Positions 1-8,809 of a stretch of DNA of 64,000 bases are shown one piece after another. The DNA is from Chloroflexota bacterium (lineage in GTDB: Bacteria > Chloroflexota > Anaerolineae > Caldilineales > Caldilineaceae), in NCBI GenBank assembly GCA_016861025.1, contig BOKO01000001.1:488001-552000 (forward strand). Reading direction: 5' to 3'. Each line of letters begins with the position of its first letter. The first letter of the stretch is position 1. The position numbers and the translations under genes were made by a program. Below the pieces are notes generated by a model. That model made no database searches. It had not been told where the DNA came from and worked only from the letters and a program-made list of their open reading frames with translations.

Positions 1-1
1 C

Positions 2-865
2 ATCGTCGGCGACGTGTATCGTGGCGGTGTAGACGCCAGGCAGCGCAATGCGGCGTTCGCCTTGCCATGTCAACGCCCGCCCGCCGTCGCCAAAGTCCCA
101 CAGTACGCGTTCGATGGCGCCGTCGGGGTCGTCGCCGCTCAACGCAAACCGCTGCATGGCGGGCAGTGTGGTCAGCGTCGTGGGCGTCAAACTCGCGGTG
201 AAGCGCGGCGGCCGGTTGTCGCCTTTGCGAAAGAGCATAATGTCGTCTACACAGGCGGTCATGCGCCGCCCGTCGCCGCCGAAGTAGCCAATGTCGACAA
301 GCGCTGTAGCCCGCAGCGCCGTAAATGAAATCGCCAGCTTGAACCACTGGTTGCCGTAGCGCTCCTCCACCAGCGCATCGCTCTGCGCCAACGTTTGCCA
401 TTCGTCGTCGCTCACGCTCAGGCTAAAACCGCCCCACAGGTCGTCGCCGGTGATCCGCTCTTCGACGATCTTGACCCATGCCGTCAGCTTGTAAGTTCTG
501 CCCGGCTGCACGACAATCCACTGTGAGCGCAGCGAGGCGTCGTTGGTCAGGCAGGCCGCATAGTTGCCGCCATGGGCGTGGTCGGTGGCGGCAACTGCAC
601 CGGCGCTGGCTTCCCAACCGGCGAGTGCACCATCCTCGAAATCGCCGTTGGGCAGCAGGTTTTCGATGACGACCTGTTCTTCAGAAGCGATGATGAGGGG
701 TAAAAAGAGTGGGACGCCTTGCTCTTGAACAATGTCGATCTGGCGGTTACGTTCAGCGCGCTGGGAATCCGCCGCCAGTGCGTGCCCTGGGGCTGGCGCC
801 GCCAGCACAAACAGCAGCGCCAGGAGCAGGCCGATCAATAATCTTCCGTCTCTTGCTTTTTTCAT
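2..865 (-). CDS. Secreted PKD-domain protein, C-terminus cut by window edge
   Basis: The frame opens with ATG at 865 and stays open to the window edge, giving 288 codons. Residues 1-32 form a signal peptide: a basic MKKARDGR start, then a Leu/Ala-rich core. A region from about residue 65 (beginning LLPNGDFEDG, GWE) looks like a beta-sandwich carbohydrate-binding module of the CBM4/9 kind. Near the cut end the PKD hallmark WDFGDG is visible after DDPDGAIERVL. Such proteins are exported and bind polysaccharide or the cell surface; the catalytic part, if any, lies outside the window. A 6-bp inverted repeat sits directly before the ATG. The fold assignments are from motif reading; the overall function is unknown. 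Confidence 0.75.
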   Translation of the reverse strand, partial: MKKARDGRLLIGLLLALLFVLAAPAPGHALAADSQRAERNRQIDIVQEQGVPLFLPLIIASEEQVVIENLLPNGDFEDGALAGWEASAGAVAATDHAHGGNYAACLTNDASLRSQWIVVQPGRTYKLTAWVKIVEERITGDDLWGGFSLSVSDDEWQTLAQSDALVEERYGNQWFKLAISFTALRATALVDIGYFGGDGRRMTACVDDIMLFRKGDNRPPRFTASLTPTTLTTLPAMQRFALSGDDPDGAIERVLWDFGDGGRALTWQGERRIALPGVYTATIHVADD

Positions 866-880
866 GGTTCACTTTGAACC
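866..880 (-). promoter_or_regulatory. Small palindrome touching the start codon
   Basis: GGTTCA-CTT-TGAACC has 6-bp perfect arms and ends one base before the ATG of the PKD protein gene. In the mRNA it would put the only purine-rich, ribosome-binding-like bases (AAAGTGA) in a hairpin, so it could limit translation or be an operator. Function is inference. Confidence 0.3.
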
Positions 881-969
881 TGGAAACGTCACGTAGTGGG
901 CGCCGGTTCCAATCGCGCCAAACCACCGCCGCCAAAGTGAGTAGATGTTGAGTCGCGCAAAGCAGATTG

Positions 970-1893
970 CTAGCCGAAACCTGCTTTGCCGGCGCTCAGC
1001 TCGCTGCGAAACTGGCGTGGCGCAACGCCGATGTGCTGCTTAAAGAGGCGCGAGAAGTAGTAGGCGTCGGTGTAGCCCAGCGCGTGCGCCACTTCTTTGA
1101 TGGACAATTGCGTAATCGTGAGCAGCGTACAGGCATGTTGCATTTTGAGCTGGTTGAAATAGGCAATCGGGGAGTGCCCAGTCTGCCGCTTGAAGAGGTG
1201 CGAAAACTGCGATTCCGACAGACCGGCGTGCGCCGCCATCTCCGCCAACGTCAGCGTCGTGTGTAGATTCTCGGCAAGATAGGCAAAGGTGGGCGCCAGG
1301 CTATGAAAGCGACTTGTGCGCATGTTGGGCGAAAAGGCGGCGTTGTTGTAGAAGAGTTCAGCCAGGATGTGCGCAACGAGCTTGGAGGCGTGGATCAGCT
1401 TGGGCAAGACAAAACCGCCGACAAAACTACCGTAGCACTGGTTGAAGAGCCTGCTTAGCTCTGCGCCGCAGCGCGAGTCAACTGTAAGCTTGTGTGTGGC
1501 GGAAGGGGGCAACTGTGCATAATAGTCGCTCTCGATGCCGGTGAAATGCACCCAATGAATCGACCACGGATTGACCATAGCGGCGCCGTAGGCGTGAGGG
1601 ATGCCTGCGGGCAGTACAACCGCCTCATCTGTCTCCAGCACGTGACGATTGCCTGCGACCTCGTACCAGCCTGCCCCCTGCACGCAGTAGATCAGGATGT
1701 GCTCGGCTGCGCCTTCCGGCCGCTCTACATAATGATAGCGCGCTTCAGGATACCAGCCGATGTCCGTCGTCAGCAGCGAATGCAACAGCGGATGCGCCGC
1801 CAGTTGCTGCACCATCGGACGCGGGATGACGTGCAAAATCTGCCCGCGAAAACCCTCTCGCATCCGCAGCGAAAGCGCAAGATCATGATCCAC
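970..1893 (-). CDS. AraC-family transcriptional regulator
   Basis: This is a 307-residue regulator with an N-terminal cupin-type sensing domain (ETDEAVVLPAGIPHAYGA near residue 90) and a C-terminal double helix-turn-helix over about the last 100 residues (LTLAEMAAHAGLSESQFSHLF, then ALGYTDAYYFSRLFK and the GVAPRQFR end typical of AraC/XylS proteins). The frame can be extended to TTG at 1899, but AAGGAG at 1905-1900 lies 6 bases before GTG at 1893, so GTG is preferred. It is divergent from the DUF5107/GH2 gene pair and is their likely regulator, probably sensing a sugar. The target is inferred from position only. Confidence 0.85.
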   Translation of the reverse strand: MDHDLALSLRMREGFRGQILHVIPRPMVQQLAAHPLLHSLLTTDIGWYPEARYHYVERPEGAAEHILIYCVQGAGWYEVAGNRHVLETDEAVVLPAGIPHAYGAAMVNPWSIHWVHFTGIESDYYAQLPPSATHKLTVDSRCGAELSRLFNQCYGSFVGGFVLPKLIHASKLVAHILAELFYNNAAFSPNMRTSRFHSLAPTFAYLAENLHTTLTLAEMAAHAGLSESQFSHLFKRQTGHSPIAYFNQLKMQHACTLLTITQLSIKEVAHALGYTDAYYFSRLFKQHIGVAPRQFRSELSAGKAGFG

Positions 1894-1997
1894 ACGCAAC
1901 TCCTTTATCAGAAGAACAACTTAACTTCAACAGAAGAAACTCCATTCTATCATAGTTCTGTCTATTGAATGAGCGGCGCCCTTCGTGATAAAAAGAG

Positions 1998-2025
1998 CGT
2001 ATTGCGTGTTGCGTATTGCGTGATT
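1998..2025. repeat. Heptamer tandem repeat, GCGTATT type
   Basis: Four successive 7-base units read GCGTATT, GCGTGTT, GCGTATT, GCGTGAT. A related piece (GCGTATTACGTGTTG) occurs at about 5543, before the GH2 gene. Confidence 0.6.
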
Positions 2026-2039
2026 GATCGTGATCCTAC

Positions 2040-2144
2040 CACGTAGCATGTGACACGAAGCACGAATCACGTAGCACGAATCACGTAGCACGTAGCACGA
2101 AGCACGAATCCCGAATCACGTAGCACGAATCACGAATCACGCAC
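2040..2144. repeat. Heptamer tandem array, CACG(A/T)A(G/T) type
   Basis: About fifteen contiguous 7-base units, mainly CACGTAG, CACGAAT and CACGAAG, fill the spacer and stop five bases before the ATG of the DUF5107 gene. There are no unique spacers, so it is not a CRISPR. It takes the place where a ribosome-binding site would be; none is visible. Confidence 0.85.
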
Positions 2145-2149
2145 CAACC

Positions 2150-5100
2150 ATGACTCACACATCCACCCATCCTGAACCCGGCGTCACCGTCACTGTTGAG
2201 CCGGTCGCCATTCCAACCTATCCTATCGGCGCGCCTAACCGCAACCCGATGTTTCTGGAAAAGCGCGTCTACCAGGGCAGCAGCGGCGCCGTCTATCCGC
2301 ACCCGGTCATCGAGTCGGTGGGCGATGAGAAAGCCAACCATACCTACACCGGCGTCTGGCTGGAGAACCGCTATCTGCGCATTCTGCTGCTGCCGGAGCT
2401 GGGCGGGCGCGTGCAGATGGCGTACAACAAGGTCAACGGCCATCACTTCGTCTACTATAACCGCGTGATCAAACCGGCGCTGGTCGGGTTGACCGGCCCG
2501 TGGATTTCCGGCGGCATCGAGTTCAACTGGCCCCAACATCACCGCCCCAGCACTTTTCAGCCGGTGGAGTACACGATTGAGGAGCACACCGACGGCAGCA
2601 AGACCGTCTGGTTCAACGAGATCGAGCGCATGTTTCGCACCAAAGGGCTGGCCGGCTTCCGGCTCTATCCCGACCGCGCCTATCTTGAAATCGATGTGCG
2701 CCTCTTCAACCGCACGCCGCTGCCACAGACTTTCCTGTGGTGGGCAAACCCGGCGGTGCACGTCGACGACAATTACCAGTCGATCTTCCCGCCCGATGTC
2801 TACGCCGTGATGGATCACGGCAAGCGCGCGGTCTCGACTTTTCCGATTGCCACCGGCGTCTACTACAAGATCGACTACGCGCCCGGCACAGATATTTCGC
2901 GCTACAAGAACATCCCCGTGCCGACCTCCTACATGGCCTATCACTCGGACTTCGATTTTCTGGGCTATTACGACCACGGACGACAGGCCGGGATGCTGCA
3001 CGTCGCCAACCATCATCTCGTGCCCGGCAAGAAGCAGTGGACATGGGGCAACGGCGACTTTGGTCGCGCCTGGGATCGCCAGCTCACCGACGAGGACGGC
3101 CCCTATATCGAGCTGATGTGCGGCGCGTTCACCGACAATCAACCCGACTTTAGCTGGCTGATGCCGGGCGAGGAGAAGCGCTTCACCCAGGTCTTCATGC
3201 CCTTCACGGCCATCGGCGGCGTCAAGAACGCCGGCGTTGACGTGGCGCTCAACCTGGAGATCGAGGAGCGCGTCGCCCGCTTCGGCGTCTACTGCACCAG
3301 CCCGCGCACGGTGCGCGTCGTGCTGACGGCAGCGGAGAGCACGATCTACGACCAGCTTCACCATCTCTCCCCGGAGCAGGCGCTGACGACTGCGGTGGAA
3401 CTGCCTGCTAGCGCACCGCTTGCGGCGGTGCGTCTGGCGGTGTTTGAGGGGGAGAAACTGCTGCTCGCCTTTTCGCCGCTGCCGGAGAGTGTAGTCGAGC
3501 CGCCGTCGCCCGCCACGCCCGCGCCGCCACCCGCCGAGGTCGCCACGAATGAGGAACTCTTTCTGCACGGGCTACATCTCGAACAGTATCGCCACGCCAC
3601 CTACGAACCCGAAGCCTATTTCGAGGAGGCGCTGCGCCGCGACCCACTCGACAGTCGTTGTCACAACGCGCTGGGACGGCTGCTGTTGCGTCGCGGCAAA
3701 TTCAGCGAAGCCGAGCGGTGCTTCCGTCAGGCCATCGCCAGCCTGACGCGGCGCAACCCCAACCCCTACGACGGCGAACCCTTCTACAATCTTGGCCTGG
3801 CGCTGCGCTTACAGGGACGTTTCGACGCCGCCTACGCCGCCTTCTACAAGGCAGTCTGGAACGCCGCCTGGCAGGACGCCGCCTACTTCGAGCTGGCGCG
3901 CATCGACAGCCGCAGCGGTCGCACTGCGGAGGCGCTTGCCCACGTCGAGGCGACGCTGGCGCGCAATGGACGCCATCACGCCGCCCGCCATTTGCACGTC
4001 GCCCTGCTGCGCCGGTTGGAACGTGACGATGAAGCCCGGGCTGCGCTCAAGGCGGGATTGGCGCTCGACCCGATGAACTACGGTCTGCACTACGAACGCT
4101 TTCTGCTCGATGGCGATGACGGCTTCCGTGCGCTGCTGCAAGACAAGGTGTACAACTACATCGAAGTGGCGCTGGACTATGCTCATGCCGGTCTGTTCGA
4201 CGAAGCGGCGCAGCTTCTGCTTGCAGCGCCACCCACCGATCCGATGGTCTTCTACTATCTGGGTTGGGTGCATCTCCAGGCAGGCGACGCCGCCGGCGCT
4301 GCCGAAGCCTTTGCGCGCGCTGCGAAGATGGCGCCGGACTTCTGCTTTCCCAACGAGGTCGAATGCGTCCCGGCGCTGCAAGCCGCCAGCGCGCACCATC
4401 CGGCGGATGCGCGTGCGCCTTATTATCTGGGCAACTTTTGGTACGCCCATCGTCGCTACAACGAAGCCATCGACTGTTGGGAGCGCTCCGTCGCGCTCGA
4501 CCCAACTTTTGCAACCGTGCAGCGCAATCTTGGGATCGCCTATGTCAACAAGCGCGGCGACCTGGCGCGCGGGCGCGCCTGTTACGCCGCAGCGTTCGCC
4601 CTCGACCCGCACGACGCCCGCATCCTCTTCGAGGCTGACCAACTCGACAAGAAACTGGGCATCGCACCCGCACAGCGGCTGGCGCATCTCGCCGCCCACG
4701 CCGACCTGGTGGCGCAGCGCGACGATCTGACCGTCGAGTACGTCACGTTGCTCAATTTGCTGGGTAACCACGCGGAGGCGCTGGAGCGGCTGCTGGCGCG
4801 CACCTTCCACCCGTGGGAGGGCGGCGAGGGCAAGACGACGGGGCAGTATGTGATTGCGCTGGTCGGGCTGGCGAAGGCGCGTCTCGACGCTGGCGATCCC
4901 GCTGCCGCCATCGAGCTGCTCGAACGCGCCCGCGTCTACCCGCCCAACCTGGGCGAAGGCAAGCTGCACGGCGCACGCGAGAATCACATCGACTACTATC
5001 TTGGCTGCGCTTACGCCGACCTGGGCGACGACGCGCGGGCTGCGCAACACTGGCGGGCGGCGACGGCCGGCTCCACCGAACCCGCGGCTGCACTTTATTA

Positions 5101-5434
5101 CAACGACCAGCCGCCGGAGATGATCTTCTACCAGGCGCTGGCGCATCGTCGTCTGGGCAACCACGCCGAAGCCGCCGCCATCGCGCAAAAGCTGGTCGAC
5201 TACGGGGAGACGCATCTGTACGAAGAGGCGACGATGGACTATTTCGCCGTCTCGCTGCCCGACTTCGTGGTCTTCGAAGGTGACCTACAACGCCGTCACC
5301 GGCTGCACTGTCTCTTCATGGCCGGGCTGGGCTATCTGGCGCTCGGCGACGCGGTGCAGGCGACGGCGCGCTTCGACGCGGTGCTCGCCGAAGATCCGGC
5401 GCATGTGGGGGCAGTGATGCATCGCAAATCGTAA
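2150..5434 (+). CDS. DUF5107 domain protein with C-terminal TPR repeats
   Basis: This 1094-residue protein has an N-terminal DUF5107 region at about residues 20-380 (NPMFLEKRVYQGSSG, YPHPV, LPELGGRV, GGIEFNWPQHHRP, WWANPAVHV). The family is seen beside glycosidases and resembles a carbohydrate-binding mutarotase-like fold. After a Pro/Ala-rich linker (about 450-470) come many tetratricopeptide repeats to the C-terminus (for example HNALGRLLLRRGKFSEAERCFRQA and YLGNFWYAHRRYNEAIDCW). No signal peptide is seen, so it is probably cytoplasmic. Length and domain order match the family. The start at ATG 2150 fits the family N-terminus although no Shine-Dalgarno sequence precedes it. It is followed by the GH2 gene, suggesting a joint role in sugar processing. 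Confidence 0.88.
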   Translation: MTHTSTHPEPGVTVTVEPVAIPTYPIGAPNRNPMFLEKRVYQGSSGAVYPHPVIESVGDEKANHTYTGVWLENRYLRILLLPELGGRVQMAYNKVNGHHFVYYNRVIKPALVGLTGPWISGGIEFNWPQHHRPSTFQPVEYTIEEHTDGSKTVWFNEIERMFRTKGLAGFRLYPDRAYLEIDVRLFNRTPLPQTFLWWANPAVHVDDNYQSIFPPDVYAVMDHGKRAVSTFPIATGVYYKIDYAPGTDISRYKNIPVPTSYMAYHSDFDFLGYYDHGRQAGMLHVANHHLVPGKKQWTWGNGDFGRAWDRQLTDEDGPYIELMCGAFTDNQPDFSWLMPGEEKRFTQVFMPFTAIGGVKNAGVDVALNLEIEERVARFGVYCTSPRTVRVVLTAAESTIYDQLHHLSPEQALTTAVELPASAPLAAVRLAVFEGEKLLLAFSPLPESVVEPPSPATPAPPPAEVATNEELFLHGLHLEQYRHATYEPEAYFEEALRRDPLDSRCHNALGRLLLRRGKFSEAERCFRQAIASLTRRNPNPYDGEPFYNLGLALRLQGRFDAAYAAFYKAVWNAAWQDAAYFELARIDSRSGRTAEALAHVEATLARNGRHHAARHLHVALLRRLERDDEARAALKAGLALDPMNYGLHYERFLLDGDDGFRALLQDKVYNYIEVALDYAHAGLFDEAAQLLLAAPPTDPMVFYYLGWVHLQAGDAAGAAEAFARAAKMAPDFCFPNEVECVPALQAASAHHPADARAPYYLGNFWYAHRRYNEAIDCWERSVALDPTFATVQRNLGIAYVNKRGDLARGRACYAAAFALDPHDARILFEADQLDKKLGIAPAQRLAHLAAHADLVAQRDDLTVEYVTLLNLLGNHAEALERLLARTFHPWEGGEGKTTGQYVIALVGLAKARLDAGDPAAAIELLERARVYPPNLGEGKLHGARENHIDYYLGCAYADLGDDARAAQHWRAATAGSTEPAAALYYNDQPPEMIFYQALAHRRLGNHAEAAAIAQKLVDYGETHLYEEATMDYFAVSLPDFVVFEGDLQRRHRLHCLFMAGLGYLALGDAVQATARFDAVLAEDPAHVGAVMHRKS

Positions 5435-5445
5435 ATGTAGCAGCG

Positions 5446-5505
5446 ATGTCACGCCAGAGGCGATGACCTACGCGAGTCGCTTTTATGTCACCAGGAGCGG
5501 TTCAT
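5446..5505. repeat. Dispersed repeat, copy A
   Basis: The 27 bases 5446-5472 (ATGTCACGCC then A, then GAGGCGATGACCTACG) match 31251-31277 with one mismatch. Weaker similarity continues through TGTCAC, ACCAG and GCGGTT to about 5505. It lies in the spacer between the DUF5107 and GH2 genes; the second copy is inside the inverted-repeat element at 31181-31316. Confidence 0.65.
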
Positions 5506-5702
5506 ACTGGTTTCTAGGTTGACATTTTATGAGCGCACTGTTGCGTATTACGTGTTGACTCAGGAGTTCCGACGCGTAGCTCGCAACACTGAAAACATGA
5601 AAACTCTGCCTGGCAATCAGTAATCACATGTTCTTGTCCGCGGGGGCTGACAATCACCCCTCGCAACTCGCCCTTCGCCCACTCACACCAAAGGAGTTCT
5701 TG

Positions 5703-8537
5703 ATGAAACTCGACCTTTCCGGCGCCTGGACGCTAGCGCTCGACCCCCAAAATTGCGGTGAACGCCAGCACTGGTACGCCGCCGATCTCCCTGACCCTGT
5801 TGGCGCACTGACCCTACCCGGTTCGATTCAGGCGCAGGGCTACGGCGACGAGATTACGCTCGACACGCCGTGGACGGGCACCATCGTCGACCGCTCCTGG
5901 TTCGACGACCCGCGCTACGAACCCTACCGTCAGCCAGGACAGATCAAGGTTCCTTTCTGGCTCCAGCCGGAAAAGTACTACGCCGGTGCGGTCTGGGTGC
6001 AGCGCACGGTGACGATTCCGCACGAGTGGCAGGGACGACGGCTCACGCTCACGCTTGAACGCCCGCACTGGGAGACGGCGGTCTGGCTCGACGACCAGCC
6101 GCTGGGCCGCTGTGACAGCCTGGCGACCGCGCATGTCTACGAGCTGGGGACACAGGTGACGCCGGGCGAACATCGCCTGACCATCCGCATCGACAACCGC
6201 ATGATCGTCGACGTTGGCCCCAACGCCCACAGCGTCAGCGACCACACGCAGTCAAACTGGAATGGCATCATCGGGCGCATCGAGCTGGCGGCGGAAAGTC
6301 CAGTCTGGCTGCGCCGTGTGCGCATCTTCCCAGATGTGGCGCGCAAGACGGCGACGGTCAAGCTCGACATTGCCAGCGTGCTCGGCAAGTCGGCGCGCGG
6401 TCGGGTGACGGCGTCGGCGCGGCTCGTCAACGGCAAACAATTGCCGCCGGTCAGCGCCGAAATTGGCTTCTCGGCGGCGGGCGGTCTCTCCGGTCTGGAA
6501 CTCTCGGCGGCGGGTGGGCACGTCGATCTCGACTATCCGCTGGGCGACGACGCGCAGACCTGGGATGAGTTCTCGCCGGCGTTGTATGAGATGACGGTGG
6601 AGCTTGAACTCTTTGTGAAAGCAAAGGGGGAGAGCGGGGGAGAAGGGGAAAGTGTGCGCGACCGACGTGTTGTGCGTTTTGGGCTGCGTGAGGTGGGAAC
6701 GGCGGGGACGCAGATCACGCTCAACGGGCGGCCGATCTTTCTGCGCGGGACGCTGGAATGCTGCATCTTCCCGCGCACTGGCTATCCACCCACCGATGTC
6801 GACAGCTGGCGGCGCATCATCCGCATCTGCCAGGCGCACGGGCTGAACCACATCCGCTTTCATTCGTGGTGTCCGCCCACAGCCGCCTTCGACGCCGCCG
6901 ACGAGCTGGGCTTCTACTATCAGGTGGAGTGTCCGTCGTGGGCGAATCAGGGCGCGGCGATCGGCGAGGGGCGTCCACTCGATCAGTGGCTCTATCACGA
7001 GGGCTGGCGCATCCAGGACGCCTATGGCAACCATCCCTCTTTTTTGCTGATGGCCTATGGCAACGAACCCGCCGGACGCGACCGTGAATTTCTGGCGGAG
7101 TGGGTTACGTACTGGCGCAAGCGCGACCCGCGACGGCTCTACACCAGCGCCGCCGGCTGGCCCATGATCCCGGAAAACGACTATCACAACACGCCTGACC
7201 CGCGCATCCAGCGCTGGGGCGCCGGGCTGGCCTCGCGCATCAACGCGCTGCCGCCCGAAACCATGACCGATTACCGCGACTTCGTGGCGCAAGCCGGCGC
7301 GCCGGTCGTCAGTCACGAGATCGGCCAGTGGTGCGTCTATCCCAACTTCGACGAGATGGCGAAATACACCGGCGTACTCAAGCCCAAGAACTTCGAGATT
7401 TTCCGCGACTTTCTCGAAGCCAACCACATGGGCGACCAGGCGCGTGATTTTCTGCTGGCGTCGGGTAAGCTGCAGGCGCTCTGCTATAAAGAGGAGATCG
7501 AGTCGGCGCTGCGCACGCCCGGCTTTGGCGGCTTCCAACTGCTCGACCTGCATGATTTTCCGGGGCAAGGTACGGCGCTCGTCGGCGTGCTCGACCCGTT
7601 CTGGGAAGAGAAGGGTTACATCACGGCGGCGGAGTTCAAGCGCTTCTGCAACAGCACCGTGCCGTTGGTGCGGCTGGGAAAACGGTATTGGCGCACCGGC
7701 GAGACCCTGCGCGCCGACATCCAGATCGCTCACTTCGGGCCGGCGCCGCTCATCGACGCGCAGGTCGACTGGGCGCTGCTCGACGGAGAGAAAACGGTCG
7801 CCGCCGGTGCACTGCCGCCATGCACCATCGCCATGAGCAGCCAGGCGATCGTCGGTGTGCTTACATGTGACCTAGCCGCCGCCACGCCGACGCGCAAACA
7901 CACGCTCGTCGTCGGCGTGAACACGACGGACGGCGCGCGCTACGAAAATGATTGGGACATCTGGGTCTTCGCCGATCAGCTAACGATGCCAGCAGCAACG
8001 GATGTCGTTATCACCGGCAACCTGGATGCGGCGCTGAGCCAGGCGGAAGCAGGCGGGCGCGTCTTGCTGCTGCTCGATCCGGCGCAGGTCAAAACGGAAA
8101 GTCAGATCGGCTTTTCCAGCGTCTTCTGGAATACGGCATGGACAAGAGGGCAGCCGCCGCACACGCTCGGCATCCTCTGCGACCCGGCGCATCCGGTCTT
8201 CGCCGACTTCCCGACCGAGTTTCACAGCAACTGGCAGTGGTGGGAATTGATCCACGGCGCGGCGGCCATGCAGATCGACGCGCTGCCGCCTACGCTGCGC
8301 CCGCTCGTGCAGCCCATCGACACCTGGTTCGAGGCGCGGCGGCTGGCGCTGCTCTTCGAGGCGCGCATCGGCAGCGGCGGACTGATGGTCTGTTCGATGG
8401 ATTTAGAAAACGATCTGGATCGGCGGATCGTCGCCCGCCAGATGCGCTTCAGCATATTGCGCTACATGCAGGGCAACGCCTTTGAGCCTGCGCAGACGGT
8501 CACCCCCTTGATGGTGCGCACTCTGCTTCGGAATTGA
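5703..8537 (+). CDS. Glycoside hydrolase family 2-type enzyme
   Basis: The 944-residue enzyme shows the GH2 plan: an N-terminal jelly-roll sugar-binding domain (about 10-190), immunoglobulin-like sandwich segments, and a TIM barrel from about residue 330. Glu455 in AYGNEPAG matches the Asn-Glu acid/base motif, and Glu539 in SHEIGQW is the probable nucleophile. There is no signal peptide, so it should act inside the cell on oligosaccharides; the substrate (galactoside, glucuronide or other) cannot be told. The frame opens at 5628, but AAGGAG at 5691-5696 fixes the start at ATG 5703. Residues about 305-320 are a Gly/Glu/Ser tract encoded by a purine-rich repeat, absent from normal GH2 sandwich domains. 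Confidence 0.82.
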   Translation: MKLDLSGAWTLALDPQNCGERQHWYAADLPDPVGALTLPGSIQAQGYGDEITLDTPWTGTIVDRSWFDDPRYEPYRQPGQIKVPFWLQPEKYYAGAVWVQRTVTIPHEWQGRRLTLTLERPHWETAVWLDDQPLGRCDSLATAHVYELGTQVTPGEHRLTIRIDNRMIVDVGPNAHSVSDHTQSNWNGIIGRIELAAESPVWLRRVRIFPDVARKTATVKLDIASVLGKSARGRVTASARLVNGKQLPPVSAEIGFSAAGGLSGLELSAAGGHVDLDYPLGDDAQTWDEFSPALYEMTVELELFVKAKGESGGEGESVRDRRVVRFGLREVGTAGTQITLNGRPIFLRGTLECCIFPRTGYPPTDVDSWRRIIRICQAHGLNHIRFHSWCPPTAAFDAADELGFYYQVECPSWANQGAAIGEGRPLDQWLYHEGWRIQDAYGNHPSFLLMAYGNEPAGRDREFLAEWVTYWRKRDPRRLYTSAAGWPMIPENDYHNTPDPRIQRWGAGLASRINALPPETMTDYRDFVAQAGAPVVSHEIGQWCVYPNFDEMAKYTGVLKPKNFEIFRDFLEANHMGDQARDFLLASGKLQALCYKEEIESALRTPGFGGFQLLDLHDFPGQGTALVGVLDPFWEEKGYITAAEFKRFCNSTVPLVRLGKRYWRTGETLRADIQIAHFGPAPLIDAQVDWALLDGEKTVAAGALPPCTIAMSSQAIVGVLTCDLAAATPTRKHTLVVGVNTTDGARYENDWDIWVFADQLTMPAATDVVITGNLDAALSQAEAGGRVLLLLDPAQVKTESQIGFSSVFWNTAWTRGQPPHTLGILCDPAHPVFADFPTEFHSNWQWWELIHGAAAMQIDALPPTLRPLVQPIDTWFEARRLALLFEARIGSGGLMVCSMDLENDLDRRIVARQMRFSILRYMQGNAFEPAQTVTPLMVRTLLRN
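6616..6655 (+). repeat. Purine-rich repeat inside the GH2 gene
   Basis: An almost all-purine tract (units such as GGGGGAGA and GGGGAAAG) encodes KGESGGEGES in frame. It resembles the purine-rich arms of the intergenic elements at 58916 and 61155, so it looks like a repeat tolerated inside a coding region. Confidence 0.5.
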
Positions 8538-8573
8538 CCGAGTTTTTCAGTTTCTCCAGTTTCTCCAGCGTTA

Positions 8574-8616
8574 GCCCCGTGGTTGGCGGCTGCTCGACGA
8601 AGCTCAACCACGGGGC
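8574..8616 (+). terminator. Hairpin after the GH2 gene
   Basis: Perfect 12-bp arms, GCCCCGTGGTTG at 8574-8585 and CAACCACGGGGC at 8605-8616, enclose a 19-base loop about 37 bases after the GH2 stop. There is no immediate T tract, so it may be a weak terminator or an mRNA 3'-end protecting stem. Confidence 0.5.
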
Positions 8617-8686
8617 CATCTCCGCACAATTTTGCTTTCTTTACTTTTCCCACATTAACTCGACCATCACCAGAACCCAACTTTTA

Positions 8687-8702
8687 TGAAATGGAAATTT
8701 CA
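8687..8702. promoter_or_regulatory. Candidate RpiR-family operator
   Basis: TGAAAT-GGAA-ATTTCA is an inverted repeat with 6-bp arms about 25 bases upstream of the -35 box of the RpiR gene. Regulators of this family often bind short AT-rich palindromes in their own promoter. The assignment rests on symmetry and position. Confidence 0.4.
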
Positions 8703-8727
8703 TATATGTAGTATGATGAATTATCTA

Positions 8728-8755
8728 TTGCAATTTTCGATTCTTGTGCTATACT
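8728..8755 (+). promoter_or_regulatory. Sigma-70-type promoter of the 8.8-21.9 kb operon
   Basis: TTGCAA at 8728-8733 and TATACT at 8750-8755 are separated by 16 bases. Transcription would begin near 8762, which excludes the upstream TTG start at 8744 for the first gene. Confidence 0.5.
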
Positions 8756-8809
8756 CAGATTATCCCTTGTTACAGAATCTTTAATTGTCACTTAAATCCG
8801 GTGTTATCT

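Noticed and set aside
2040..2144. Possible CRISPR array
   Set aside because: The units are 7 bases long and contiguous, with no spacers and no cas genes nearby.
2081..7733. Three minus-strand frames of 468-495 codons opposite the DUF5107 and GH2 genes
   Set aside because: All mirror real genes codon by codon, and the first also runs into the heptamer repeat array.
8744..8809. Upstream TTG start for the RpiR regulator
   Set aside because: It lies between the -35 and -10 boxes of the likely promoter, and the extra residues are not family-like.
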